A stretch of 64,000 bases of DNA from Skermanella rosea (GTDB lineage Bacteria > Pseudomonadota > Alphaproteobacteria > Azospirillales > Azospirillaceae): NCBI RefSeq assembly GCF_016806835.2, contig NZ_CP086111.1, forward strand, positions 1,161,001-1,225,000, in the 5' to 3' direction. Below, piece after piece: positions 17,821 to 25,908 of the stretch. The stretch's first letter is position 1; every line of letters starts with the position of its first letter. The position numbers and the translations under genes are program-made. The notes beneath the pieces are model-generated. The model ran no database searches. It saw only the letters and a program-made list of their open reading frames with translations, and had not been told where the DNA came from.

Positions 17821-20800
17821 TCACTCCGCTGCCATCGGCGTCGGGGCGGGGTTGCGGAAGGCTTCCAGCAGCGCCGCTTCGTTCGCCTTGGCGTCGGACA
17901 GGTGACGGTCCTTGACCGGACCGAAGCCGCGGATGCGGTCGGGAATGCCGGCGATCTCGACCGCGAGGCCGTGGTTCTCGTAGGTGAGGCCCGACAGCAG
18001 CTCGGCGATGGTCTTCTCGTAGTCGGCGATCAGCTGCCGCTCCAGCTTCCGCTCGGCGGTCCGGCCGAACGGGTCGAAGCGGGTGCCGCGCAGGCCCTTC
18101 ATCCGGGCCAGCGCCTGGAACGCCTTCAGCATCCACGGGCCATAGGCCTTCTTCCGGGGCTCGCCGGTGGCGGGGTCGGCCTCCGACAGCATGGGCGGGG
18201 CGAGGTGGAACTCCAGCTTGTAGTCGCCCTCGAACTGCTCCCGGAGCTGCTTCAGGAAGGTGCCGTCGGTGTAGAGCCGGGCGACCTCGTACTCGTCCTT
18301 GTAGGCCAGCAGCTTGAAGTAGTTGCGGGCGACCGCCTCGGTCAGCCCGGTCCTGCCCCTGGCGCGCTCGGCCTCGACCTGGCGCACCCAGTTCACCTGC
18401 CTCTCGTAGCGCGCGGCATAGGCGGCGTCCTGGTAGTCGGTCAGGTAGGCCACCCGGCGCCGGATCACCTCGTCCAGCGTCTCCGACAGCTGGCGGTGCG
18501 ACGGCTTGTCCGCCTCGGCTTCCCGCTGTGCCGCCGCGGCGGGGGCTGCGGCCGACTTGACCGCCGCCGCGTCCAGGGCGGCCCGGCGTCCCCAGCGGAA
18601 GGCCTGCATGTTCATGTCGACCGCGACGCCGTTCAGCTCGATCGCCTGCTCGATCGCTTCCGCCGAGACCGGGACGAAGCCCTTCTGGTAGGCAGCCCCC
18701 AGCATGAACAGGTTGGTCGCGATGGAATCGCCCATCAGCGCGGTGGCGAGGCCGGTGGCGTCCAGCGCGGTCAGCTTGTCCGTCCCGCCGCAGGCCTTGG
18801 CGATCTCGCCCAGCAGGTCCCGGGTCGGGATCCGGAAATCGGCGTTGCGGGTGAAATCGGCGGTGATCGTCTCGTGCTCGTTGATCACGGCATGGGTGAA
18901 GTCCGGGGCCATCTTCGACAGGCAGTCGCCGCTGGCCGCCACGACCAGGTCGCAGCCGATCACCAGCTTCGCCCCGCCGGCCGCGATGCGGACCGCGTGC
19001 AGGTCTTCCGGCCGCGCCGCGATGCGGATATGGCTGGTCACGGCGCCGCCCTTCTGCGCCAAGCCCGCCTGGTCCAGAACCGAGCAGCCCTTGCCCTCGA
19101 TATGGGCAGCCATGCCGAGGATAGCGCCGATGGTCACCACGCCGGTGCCGCCGATGCCGGTCACCAGGATGCCGTAGGGATGGTCCAGGCCGGGCCGCGC
19201 GGGTTCGGCAAGCGTCATCTCCGCCACGGCGTCCCCTGCAGCCGCCGGCTTGCCCGCGGTCGCCGGCTTGGGCTTGCGGAGCTGCCCGCCGTGGACGGTC
19301 ACGAAGCTCGGGCAGAAGCCCTTCACGCAGGAGAAGTCCTTGTTGCAGGTGGACTGGTCGATCTGGCGCTTGCGGCCGAACTCGGTCTCGACCGGCACCA
19401 CCGACAGGCAGTTGGATTTCTTCGAGCAGTCGCCGCAGGCTTCGCAGACCTGCTCGTTGATCATCACCCGTTTGGGCGGATCGACCATGATCTTGCGCTT
19501 CCGGCGCCGGCGCTTCTCCGCGGCGCAGGTCTGGTCGTAGATCAGGATGCTGGTGCCCTTTACCTCGCGCAGTTCGCGCTGCACGCGGTCCAGGTCGTCG
19601 CGGTGCTCGACCTTGACGCCGGGGGCCAGCCCGACCGGCCCGGCATATTTCTCCGGCTCGTCGGTCACCACCACGATGCGGCGGGCGCCCTCGGCGGCGA
19701 GTTGCTTGCTGATCTGCGGCACAGTCAGCACGCCGTCATGGGCCTGCCCGCCGGTCATGGCGACGGCGTCGTTGAACAGGATCTTGTAGGTGATGTTCAC
19801 CTTGGCCGCGATGGCGGCCCGAACCGCCAGCAGGCCGGAGTGGAAATAGGTCCCGTCGCCCAGGTTCGCGAAGATGTGCTGCTCGTCGGTGAACGGCGCC
19901 TGGCCGATCCAGGGCACGCCTTCGCCGCCCATCTGGGTGAAGGTCTCGGTCCGCCGGTCCATCCAGGTCGCCATATAGTGGCAGCCGATGCCGGCCACCG
20001 CGCGGCTGCCCTCGGGTACCACGGTGGAGCTGTTGTGCGGGCAGCCGGAGCAGAAATACGGCTTGCGCTCGACCAGGGCCTTCCGCGCCTTGGCGTTCTC
20101 CTGCCGGTCCAGGAACTCGACCCGCCGTCGGATGCCCTCGTGGTCGAAGAACTTCAGCAGGCGGCGGCCGATCACCACGGCGATGCGGGCCGGCGACAGC
20201 TCGTTGTAGGAGGGCAGCATCTCGCGCGCCTCCTCGTCGAACTTGCCGACGACGCGCGGGCGCACGTCCGGATGCCAGTTGTAGAGCTGTTCCTTCAGCT
20301 GGTTCTCGATCAGCGCCCGCTTTTCCTCGACCACCACGATCTCTTCCAGGCCCTGGGCGAACTGGCGGATGCCCTCGCGCTCCAGCGGCCACGCCATGGC
20401 GACCTTGTAGACGGTCAGCCCGATGTCGGCGGCCATCTCCTCGGAGATGTTGAGGTCGTCGAGCGCCTGCCGGACGTCCAGGTAGCTCTTGCCGGTGGTG
20501 ACCACGCCCAGGCGCGGGCGGGGGGAGGATATCACGGTCCTGTCCAGCCGGTTTGCCCGCGCGAAGGCCAGCGCCGCGTAGAGCTTGTACTTCATCAGCC
20601 GCTCTTCCTGTTCGAGCGGCGGATCGGGCCAGCGGATGTTGAGCCCGCCGACCGGCATGTCGAACTCCGGCAGGACGTAGTTGACTCGCAGCGGATCGAT
20701 CGAGACCGAAGCCGAGCTGTCCACCGTCTCCGCGATGGTCTTGAAGGCGATCCAGCAGCCGGAGAAGCGCGACATCGCCCAGCCCATCAGGCCGAGGTCG

Positions 20801-21339
20801 AGGAATTCCTGCACGCCCGCGGGGTTCAGCACCGGGATCATCGAGCCGACGAAGGCGTGCTCCGACTGGTGCGGGAACGTCGAGGACTTGCAGGAATGGT
20901 CGTCGCCGGCCAGCACCAGCACGCCGCCGTTCCGCGAAGTTCCCGCCGCGTTGCCGTGCTTGAACACGTCGCCCGAGCGGTCCACGCCCGGTCCCTTGCC
21001 GTACCACATGGAGAAGACGCCGTCGTAGCGGGCGCCAGGGAACATGCCGACCTGCTGGCTGCCCCAAACGGCGGTGGCGCCCAGTTCCTCGTTCACGCCG
21101 GGCTGGAATTGGATATGGTTGGAGGCCAGGAACTTGCGCGCCTTCCACAGCGCCTGGTCGAACCCGCCGAGCGGCGACCCCCGGTAGCCGGAGATGAAGC
21201 AGCCTGTGTTCAGCCCCGCCGCGACGTCGCGCTGGCGCTGCATCATGGGCAGCCGGACCAGCGCCTGGGTGCCGGTCAGGAACACCCGCCCGCTTTCGAG
21301 CGTGTATTTGTCGTCCAGTTTGACTGCCGGGAGCGTCAT
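17821..21339 (-). CDS. Indolepyruvate ferredoxin oxidoreductase, fused subunits
   Basis: A 1172-residue fused alpha-beta 2-ketoacid:ferredoxin oxidoreductase that decarboxylates aryl-pyruvates or other 2-oxo acids to acyl-CoA with thiamine diphosphate. Visible parts: an amino-terminal pyrimidine-binding half (GYRGSPLGGFD), a thiamine diphosphate region with NLGDGTYFHSG and FNDAVAMTGGQ, a cysteine cluster (CEACGDCSKKSNC, then CNKDFSCVKGFC) for iron-sulfur binding, and a carboxyl-terminal gamma-type domain (GIGGTGVVTIGAILG). ATG 21339 is preceded by AAGGAGG, much better than the upstream frame. Such fused enzymes are frequent in proteobacteria able to degrade aromatic amino acids. The substrate cannot be read from sequence alone. 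Confidence 0.9.
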   Translation of the reverse strand: MTLPAVKLDDKYTLESGRVFLTGTQALVRLPMMQRQRDVAAGLNTGCFISGYRGSPLGGFDQALWKARKFLASNHIQFQPGVNEELGATAVWGSQQVGMFPGARYDGVFSMWYGKGPGVDRSGDVFKHGNAAGTSRNGGVLVLAGDDHSCKSSTFPHQSEHAFVGSMIPVLNPAGVQEFLDLGLMGWAMSRFSGCWIAFKTIAETVDSSASVSIDPLRVNYVLPEFDMPVGGLNIRWPDPPLEQEERLMKYKLYAALAFARANRLDRTVISSPRPRLGVVTTGKSYLDVRQALDDLNISEEMAADIGLTVYKVAMAWPLEREGIRQFAQGLEEIVVVEEKRALIENQLKEQLYNWHPDVRPRVVGKFDEEAREMLPSYNELSPARIAVVIGRRLLKFFDHEGIRRRVEFLDRQENAKARKALVERKPYFCSGCPHNSSTVVPEGSRAVAGIGCHYMATWMDRRTETFTQMGGEGVPWIGQAPFTDEQHIFANLGDGTYFHSGLLAVRAAIAAKVNITYKILFNDAVAMTGGQAHDGVLTVPQISKQLAAEGARRIVVVTDEPEKYAGPVGLAPGVKVEHRDDLDRVQRELREVKGTSILIYDQTCAAEKRRRRKRKIMVDPPKRVMINEQVCEACGDCSKKSNCLSVVPVETEFGRKRQIDQSTCNKDFSCVKGFCPSFVTVHGGQLRKPKPATAGKPAAAGDAVAEMTLAEPARPGLDHPYGILVTGIGGTGVVTIGAILGMAAHIEGKGCSVLDQAGLAQKGGAVTSHIRIAARPEDLHAVRIAAGGAKLVIGCDLVVAASGDCLSKMAPDFTHAVINEHETITADFTRNADFRIPTRDLLGEIAKACGGTDKLTALDATGLATALMGDSIATNLFMLGAAYQKGFVPVSAEAIEQAIELNGVAVDMNMQAFRWGRRAALDAAAVKSAAAPAAAAQREAEADKPSHRQLSETLDEVIRRRVAYLTDYQDAAYAARYERQVNWVRQVEAERARGRTGLTEAVARNYFKLLAYKDEYEVARLYTDGTFLKQLREQFEGDYKLEFHLAPPMLSEADPATGEPRKKAYGPWMLKAFQALARMKGLRGTRFDPFGRTAERKLERQLIADYEKTIAELLSGLTYENHGLAVEIAGIPDRIRGFGPVKDRHLSDAKANEAALLEAFRNPAPTPMAAE

Positions 21340-21399
21340 GTTCCGTTCCTCCTTGGAGAGCGATCCTAAGAACCGTCTTTTGTTTTTCTTCTTGTGAAA

Positions 21400-21428
21400 A
21401 AGGTAACTCTTGCTGTCCTTTTCTGCAA
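21400..21428 (-). promoter_or_regulatory. Candidate sigma-70 promoter of the oxidoreductase
   Basis: On the minus strand, TTGCAG (-35, plus-strand 21423-21428) and TACCTT (-10, 21400-21405) are separated by 17 bases. This is a reasonable housekeeping promoter about 60 bases before the start codon of the oxidoreductase. The leader is AT-rich compared with the surroundings. Confidence 0.4.
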
Positions 21429-21467
21429 TCGATCCGGGATGAGCCCCGCGAAAACGCAACGAACATC

Positions 21468-21484
21468 CGCGACATCCTGTCGCG
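21468..21484. promoter_or_regulatory. Perfect 7-bp inverted repeat upstream of the oxidoreductase
   Basis: CGCGACA, a TCC spacer and TGTCGCG form a perfect dyad 40 bases upstream of the -35 box of the oxidoreductase and just beyond the end of the MocR gene. There is no T-run on the minus strand after it, so it is a poor terminator for MocR; an operator is the alternative. Confidence 0.35.
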
Positions 21485-21495
21485 CGGACAAAAAA

Positions 21496-22935
21496 TTATA
21501 TGGGATCGCCGGAGGCGGAGCGATCCGGTCTTCTTTGAAAAATTAGCTCCTTCAGCGTGCTGAAAGTCCGCGGGTCGGAACACTGGGCGACGTTGAATCT
21601 CAGGAAGCCGCCGGCTGCTCCCGACAGGCTGAAGACGTTGCCCGGGGCCAGGACGATGTTCTCGGCGAGGGCCTGGCGGGCCAAGCCGGCGGCGTCCACG
21701 CCCTCGGGAAGCCTGCCCCACAGGAACATGCCGGCCCGGGGTTCGATCCAGGGGACGATGTCGATCGACCTCAGGCCGGCGCCCGTCCGGGCCATGGCGT
21801 GGGACAGGCGTCCTCGCAGCCCGTCCATGTGCCGTCGATAGGTCCCGTCCTTGAGGACCGCGAGGACCAACTCGGCCGACAGTCGCCCGCCGCCGAACGA
21901 GGTCGCGATCTTCAAGTCCACCAGTCCCTCGATCCAGTCGCGCCGCGCCGCGACGAAGCCGCATCGTACCGATGCCGATAACGTCTTGGAGAAGCTGCCG
22001 ATATGGACGACCCGGTCCAGACCGTCGAACGCCGCCAGGCGGGGTGCCGGCTCGTGCTCGAAATCCGCGAAGATGTCGTCCTCGACGATCGTCAGGCCGT
22101 ATTGCTCCGCGAGCTTCAGGACCCGGTGCGCCGTTACCGGCGACAGGGAGGCGCCGGTCGGGTTGTGCAGCGCCGAGTTCGTGATGTAGATGCGCGGACG
22201 GTGTTCCGCGAGCGCCCGGCCGAACAGCTCGATGTCCGGGCCGGCCGGCGTATAGGGCACGCCCACGACCCTGGCCCGGTGGGCCCGCAGCAGGGCATGG
22301 AAGTTGAAGTAGCAGGGGTCGTCGACCAGCACCGCGTCGCCCGGCTCGATCAGGAACCGGCACAGCAGGTCGATCGCCTGGGTCCCTGAGTCGGTCAGCA
22401 TGATCTGGTCCGGCGAGGCTCCGATGCCGTGGTCCGCCATGCGCCGGGCCAGGAGCCGGCGCAGTTCCGGAAGCCCGAGCGGCGTGCCGTAGTCGGCAAG
22501 CACGGCAGGATCGGCGCGCGCCAGCATGCGCAGCGCCCGGCGGAGGCCCTCCTCCGGCATCCAGGACGGCGGGAGCCAGCCGCAGCCGGGCTTCAGGACA
22601 TCCCCGCCGGCGTCCAGCGCCTGCCGCGAGACCCAGAGCGGATCGACGGCGCGGTCCAGCCTGGGGCCGAGTTCCGCCAGAGATAGGGGTGCCGCGTGTC
22701 CGGCGACATAGAACCCGGACCCGCGCCGGGACTGGATGAGACCCTCGGCCGCCAGCCGGTCGTAGGCGTCCACGACGGTGGATTTGGAGACCCGCATCGT
22801 CTGGGCGAAGCCCCGGATGGACGGCAGCTTCGCTCCCGGTCCCAGGCCCCGCGCGTCGATCCGCCGGCGGATCGCCTCCATGACGCGCTCGACGAGCGTC
22901 CCGCCGCTCCTGTCCAGGCCGACACCGTCATCCAT
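21496..22935 (-). CDS. MocR-type (GntR/aminotransferase) regulator
   Basis: A 479-residue regulator with a GntR winged helix (about residues 10-75; KLPSIRGFAQTMRVSKSTVVDAYDRL) joined to a class I aminotransferase fold. The PLP-binding Lys is near residue 317 in GSFSKTLS. MocR proteins usually sense PLP with an amino compound and control a divergent gene. Here the divergent neighbour is an EamA exporter, the common arrangement. Start ATG 22935 follows a GGAGG; the TTG seven codons upstream is less likely. A role in controlling export of an amino acid or related metabolite is inferred from context. Confidence 0.9.
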   Translation of the reverse strand: MDDGVGLDRSGGTLVERVMEAIRRRIDARGLGPGAKLPSIRGFAQTMRVSKSTVVDAYDRLAAEGLIQSRRGSGFYVAGHAAPLSLAELGPRLDRAVDPLWVSRQALDAGGDVLKPGCGWLPPSWMPEEGLRRALRMLARADPAVLADYGTPLGLPELRRLLARRMADHGIGASPDQIMLTDSGTQAIDLLCRFLIEPGDAVLVDDPCYFNFHALLRAHRARVVGVPYTPAGPDIELFGRALAEHRPRIYITNSALHNPTGASLSPVTAHRVLKLAEQYGLTIVEDDIFADFEHEPAPRLAAFDGLDRVVHIGSFSKTLSASVRCGFVAARRDWIEGLVDLKIATSFGGGRLSAELVLAVLKDGTYRRHMDGLRGRLSHAMARTGAGLRSIDIVPWIEPRAGMFLWGRLPEGVDAAGLARQALAENIVLAPGNVFSLSGAAGGFLRFNVAQCSDPRTFSTLKELIFQRRPDRSASGDPI

Positions 22936-23036
22936 GCGTACCGTCCTCCGGACCAATACGGTTTGTCCCGACTGTAATGGACCGTCCCTGGAAAAACCAT
23001 GCGCCGGGGCCGATACTCGCCGGAAAGGGGAAAGTG
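22936..23036. promoter_or_regulatory. MocR / EamA divergent control region
   Basis: The 101-base gap between the divergent pair contains two direct GGACC repeats, at 22950-22954 and 22979-22983, 29 bases apart (about three helical turns). MocR-family regulators such as GabR bind direct repeats spaced by whole turns, so these are candidate half-sites. An imperfect dyad (ACCGT at 22940-22944, ACGGT at 22958-22962) overlaps the first. Promoter boxes could not be assigned. Confidence 0.35.
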
Positions 23037-23900
23037 ATGGACAAGGCCTCGAGCGGTTGGATCAACGGTTTCATAGGGATGCTGATCTTCAGCGGGTCCC
23101 TTCCGGCGACGCGGGTCGCCGTCGCGGACTTCGACCCGGTTTTCCTGACCGTCGCCCGCGCCGCCATCGCGGGATTGCTGGCGGCGGCACTGCTGGCCGC
23201 CTTCCGGCAGAAGCGCCCGGACCGGGGCGATCTCGCCTCCCTGGCCGTGGTGGCCTCCGGCGTCGTCGTCGGGTTCCCGCTGCTCACGGCACTGGCGCTG
23301 GAGCATATCACGTCCGCCCAATCCATCGTCTTCATCGGGCTCCTGCCGCTGGCGACGGCGACCTTCGGCGTCCTGCGCGGCGGCGAACGGCCGCGCCCGG
23401 CCTTCTGGGTCTTTTCCGGCCTCGGCAGCGCGCTTGTCGCCGGATACGCGCTGGTCCAGGGCCGCGGCGGCTCGCTGGTCGGAGACATGCTGATGCTCGC
23501 GGCCATCATCGTCTGCGGCCTGGGCTATGCCGAGGGCGGCCGGCTTTCCCGGAAGCTCGGCGGCTGGCAGGTGATCTCCTGGGCCCTGGTGCTGTCCATG
23601 CCGGTCATGGTCCCGGCGAGCCTGTACGGTATGCCGGCGTCCTGGGGCGGCGTCGGCCAGGCGGCGTGGCTGGGCCTCGCCTATGTGTCGCTGTTCAGCA
23701 TGCTGATCGGGTTCGTGTTCTGGTATCGGGGCCTGTCCCAGGGTGGCATCGCCGCCGTCGGGCAGTTGCAGCTGCTCCAACCCTTCTTCGGCCTGACGTT
23801 GGCGGCGACCCTGCTGGGCGAAGCGGTCGGCTGGCCGATGGTCGCCGTCACCGTCGCCGTGGTGCTCTGCGTCGCCGGGGCGAAGCGCTTCGCCTCCTGA
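23037..23900 (+). CDS. EamA/DMT-family transporter
   Basis: A 287-residue membrane protein with about ten transmembrane helices arranged as two EamA repeats. The first is near residues 8-135 and the second near 150-285, ending in FGLTLAATLLGEAVGW. Family members export amino acids and small metabolites across the inner membrane. ATG 23037 (MDKASSGWING) follows an AAGGGG-rich site and directly precedes the first helix; an earlier ATG at 22977 would add a non-conserved 20-residue tail and cover the presumed regulatory repeats. Divergent from the MocR gene, which probably controls it. Confidence 0.88.
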   Translation: MDKASSGWINGFIGMLIFSGSLPATRVAVADFDPVFLTVARAAIAGLLAAALLAAFRQKRPDRGDLASLAVVASGVVVGFPLLTALALEHITSAQSIVFIGLLPLATATFGVLRGGERPRPAFWVFSGLGSALVAGYALVQGRGGSLVGDMLMLAAIIVCGLGYAEGGRLSRKLGGWQVISWALVLSMPVMVPASLYGMPASWGGVGQAAWLGLAYVSLFSMLIGFVFWYRGLSQGGIAAVGQLQLLQPFFGLTLAATLLGEAVGWPMVAVTVAVVLCVAGAKRFAS

Positions 23901-23946
23901 GGAAGGACAGTTTTCGAAACCGCCGGGCCTGTCCTATAACCGCCCC

Positions 23947-24642
23947 ATGAGACCGCAGAAGCCCCTGCCCACGGACCCGCCAACCGCCGAGGAGGTCGCC
24001 CGCCAAACCGCGCGGTTCCGGGCGCTGATCGCCAAGCCGACGCGAGAGCGGCTCCGCAACCTCGTGGCGGCCTGCCATCGCCAGCTGGAGCAGGCGGTGG
24101 CGGCGCATCCGCCGCGCCAGGCGGTCGCCTGCCGCATGGGCTGCGATTATTGCTGCCATCTCTATGTCTCCGCGACGGCGCCGGAACTGCTGGCCATCGC
24201 CGAGCATATCGCGGCATGGCCTCCGGAACGCCGCGCCGCGCTGCGGTCCCGGCTGGCCGACGCCTTGTCCGCTACCCGCGGCCTGTCTCCCGTCGAGCGG
24301 GTCGGGCTCAGCCGCCCCTGTCCCATGCTGGAAGACGGCCTGTGCGGCATCTACCCGGTCCGGCCGCTGGGATGCCGGGCCTATGCGTCGTTCGACGCCG
24401 CGGCCTGCGAGCGGTCGACGCGGGAGCGGGACGCCGGGGCGCAGATCCCCGTTCCGAAAATCAACATGCGGTCCCGCCGCCTGCTGTCGCACTGCCTGCG
24501 CGCGGCGCTCGCCGATCGGGGGCTGGACGGGAATTCCTACGAGCTGATCGAGGGATTGTCCCGCGTTCTGGAAACCCCCGACGCCGACGCCCGCTGGGCG
24601 GCGGGCGAGGGGGTCCTGGCCGGGGTGCGGACGGATAGCTGA
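23947..24642 (+). CDS. YkgJ-family cysteine cluster protein
   Basis: A 231-residue soluble protein with the cysteine pattern of the zinc- or iron-binding YkgJ/UPF0153 family: CRMGCDYCCH (from about residue 62), then CPMLEDGLCGIYPVRPLGCR (about 128-147), plus Cys in AACER and SHCLR. The eight or so Cys probably hold a metal cluster; the biochemical role of the family is not established. It starts 46 bases after the EamA gene, so it may share its transcript, but no functional link is evident. It converges with a kinase gene 18 bases away. Confidence 0.82.
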   Translation: MRPQKPLPTDPPTAEEVARQTARFRALIAKPTRERLRNLVAACHRQLEQAVAAHPPRQAVACRMGCDYCCHLYVSATAPELLAIAEHIAAWPPERRAALRSRLADALSATRGLSPVERVGLSRPCPMLEDGLCGIYPVRPLGCRAYASFDAAACERSTRERDAGAQIPVPKINMRSRRLLSHCLRAALADRGLDGNSYELIEGLSRVLETPDADARWAAGEGVLAGVRTDS

Positions 24643-24660
24643 GCCTCGGGCAGCCGAAGG

Positions 24661-25830
24661 TCAGAGCACCGGCAGGTCGAGCATCAGCCGGGCACCTTCG
24701 TTCTTCCGCCAGGCATCATTGTCCCAGGCCAGCTTGCCGCCGAGCTGGCTCGCCAGGACGTCCATGATCTGCAGGCCGGTGCCGACCCGCGACGCCTTGA
24801 CCCGGTCGAAGCCCGGCCCGTCGTCGCTCAGCGTCAGCCGGGCGCCGTCCGGCGCCGTCCGGTCCAGCCGGAGGGCGATCCTGCCGCCCCCCTCCTGTCC
24901 GATGCCGGAGAAGGCGTGCTGGAGGCTGTTGACGATGAACTCGTTGATCAGCAGCCCCAGGGGCACCGTGGTATCGACCCCGGCCTCGGCGTCATCGGCC
25001 GCGAAGTCGAGCGTGACGTCCTCCGCCCGGGCGCCGTGGAACGCCAGCAGGCTCTCGCACAGGGTCCGCAGATAGCGCGGCAGGCCGATCCGCTCGACGC
25101 TACCCGCCTCGAACAGGCTGTCATGGACGACCCGCAGGGTTTCCACCCGGCTGCCGATGATGCGGAGCTGGCCTTCGACCTCGCCGGTGCCGACGCGGCG
25201 GATCTGCATGTTGAGCAGGCTGGTGATGATCTGCAGGTTGTTCTTGACCCGGTGCTGGAGTTCCCTCAGCAGCACCGCGCGCTCCTCCGCGAGCCGGGCC
25301 AGCGCCTCGTTGGAGGAGCGCCGCTCGATCGCGGCGGCCAGGATGTTGGCGTAGCTCTGCAGGAAGTCCACGTCTTCCTGGTTGAAGTTGCGCCTTTCGT
25401 CGCTGTCCACCTCCAGCACGCCGAAGGGGTCGCCCCGGCCCTGGATGATCACGTTGATCAGGCTCCGGATGCCGTGCTCGCGCAGGAACTGCGGCACGTC
25501 GAACCGCGTCTCCGTCTCGATGTCGTCGGCGATCACGGGCGTGCCGGTCGCCAGCGTATAGCCGCCGGACGAGCGGCTTCCGGCATCGACCATCAGGACA
25601 CCCTCGAGCCCGGGCCGCCATCCGACTCCGGCGCGCATCAGCAGCCGGTCGCCGCCGGGAAGCCGCTCCATGACCTTGGCCCGCCCGACACCCAGCCCCT
25701 GGGCGGCCAGCACGACCGCCTCGTGCAGCAGGGCATCCAGATCGTCCACCATCAACGCCTGCCGGCCGAACTCGGCCAGGGCGCTCTGACGGCGGATCCA
25801 TCGTTCGTGATCGAAGCTATCATCGCTCAT
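24661..25830 (-). CDS. GAF-HisKA_2 sensor histidine kinase
   Basis: A soluble 389-residue kinase. A GAF domain (about residues 20-170; note VIADDIETETRFDVPQF and the GVLEVDSDERRNF strand) is followed by a HisKA_2 domain with the phosphoacceptor His near 193 (LRELQHRVKNNLQIITSLLNMQ) and a HATPase domain (INEFIVNSLQHAF; LSDDGPGFD). ATG 25830 (MSDDSFD) was preferred over the short upstream extension. GAF domains bind small ligands or chromophores; the ligand is unknown. No response regulator is next to it. It is the third HisKA_2 kinase in this window and the only one with GAF input. Confidence 0.9.
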   Translation of the reverse strand: MSDDSFDHERWIRRQSALAEFGRQALMVDDLDALLHEAVVLAAQGLGVGRAKVMERLPGGDRLLMRAGVGWRPGLEGVLMVDAGSRSSGGYTLATGTPVIADDIETETRFDVPQFLREHGIRSLINVIIQGRGDPFGVLEVDSDERRNFNQEDVDFLQSYANILAAAIERRSSNEALARLAEERAVLLRELQHRVKNNLQIITSLLNMQIRRVGTGEVEGQLRIIGSRVETLRVVHDSLFEAGSVERIGLPRYLRTLCESLLAFHGARAEDVTLDFAADDAEAGVDTTVPLGLLINEFIVNSLQHAFSGIGQEGGGRIALRLDRTAPDGARLTLSDDGPGFDRVKASRVGTGLQIMDVLASQLGGKLAWDNDAWRKNEGARLMLDLPVL

Positions 25831-25908
25831 GGGGTGACAACACATCAGAAAGCCCGTCGGCGTCGAACCCCCAAAAGGAGAACCTGCGGTGGCATCGGTC
25901 GCTGTCCG

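Noticed and set aside
17902-21369. Open frame of about 1155 codons opposite the fused oxidoreductase
   Set aside because: Antisense shadow; no recognisable domain or ribosome-binding site, whereas the minus frame has thiamine and iron-sulfur motifs.
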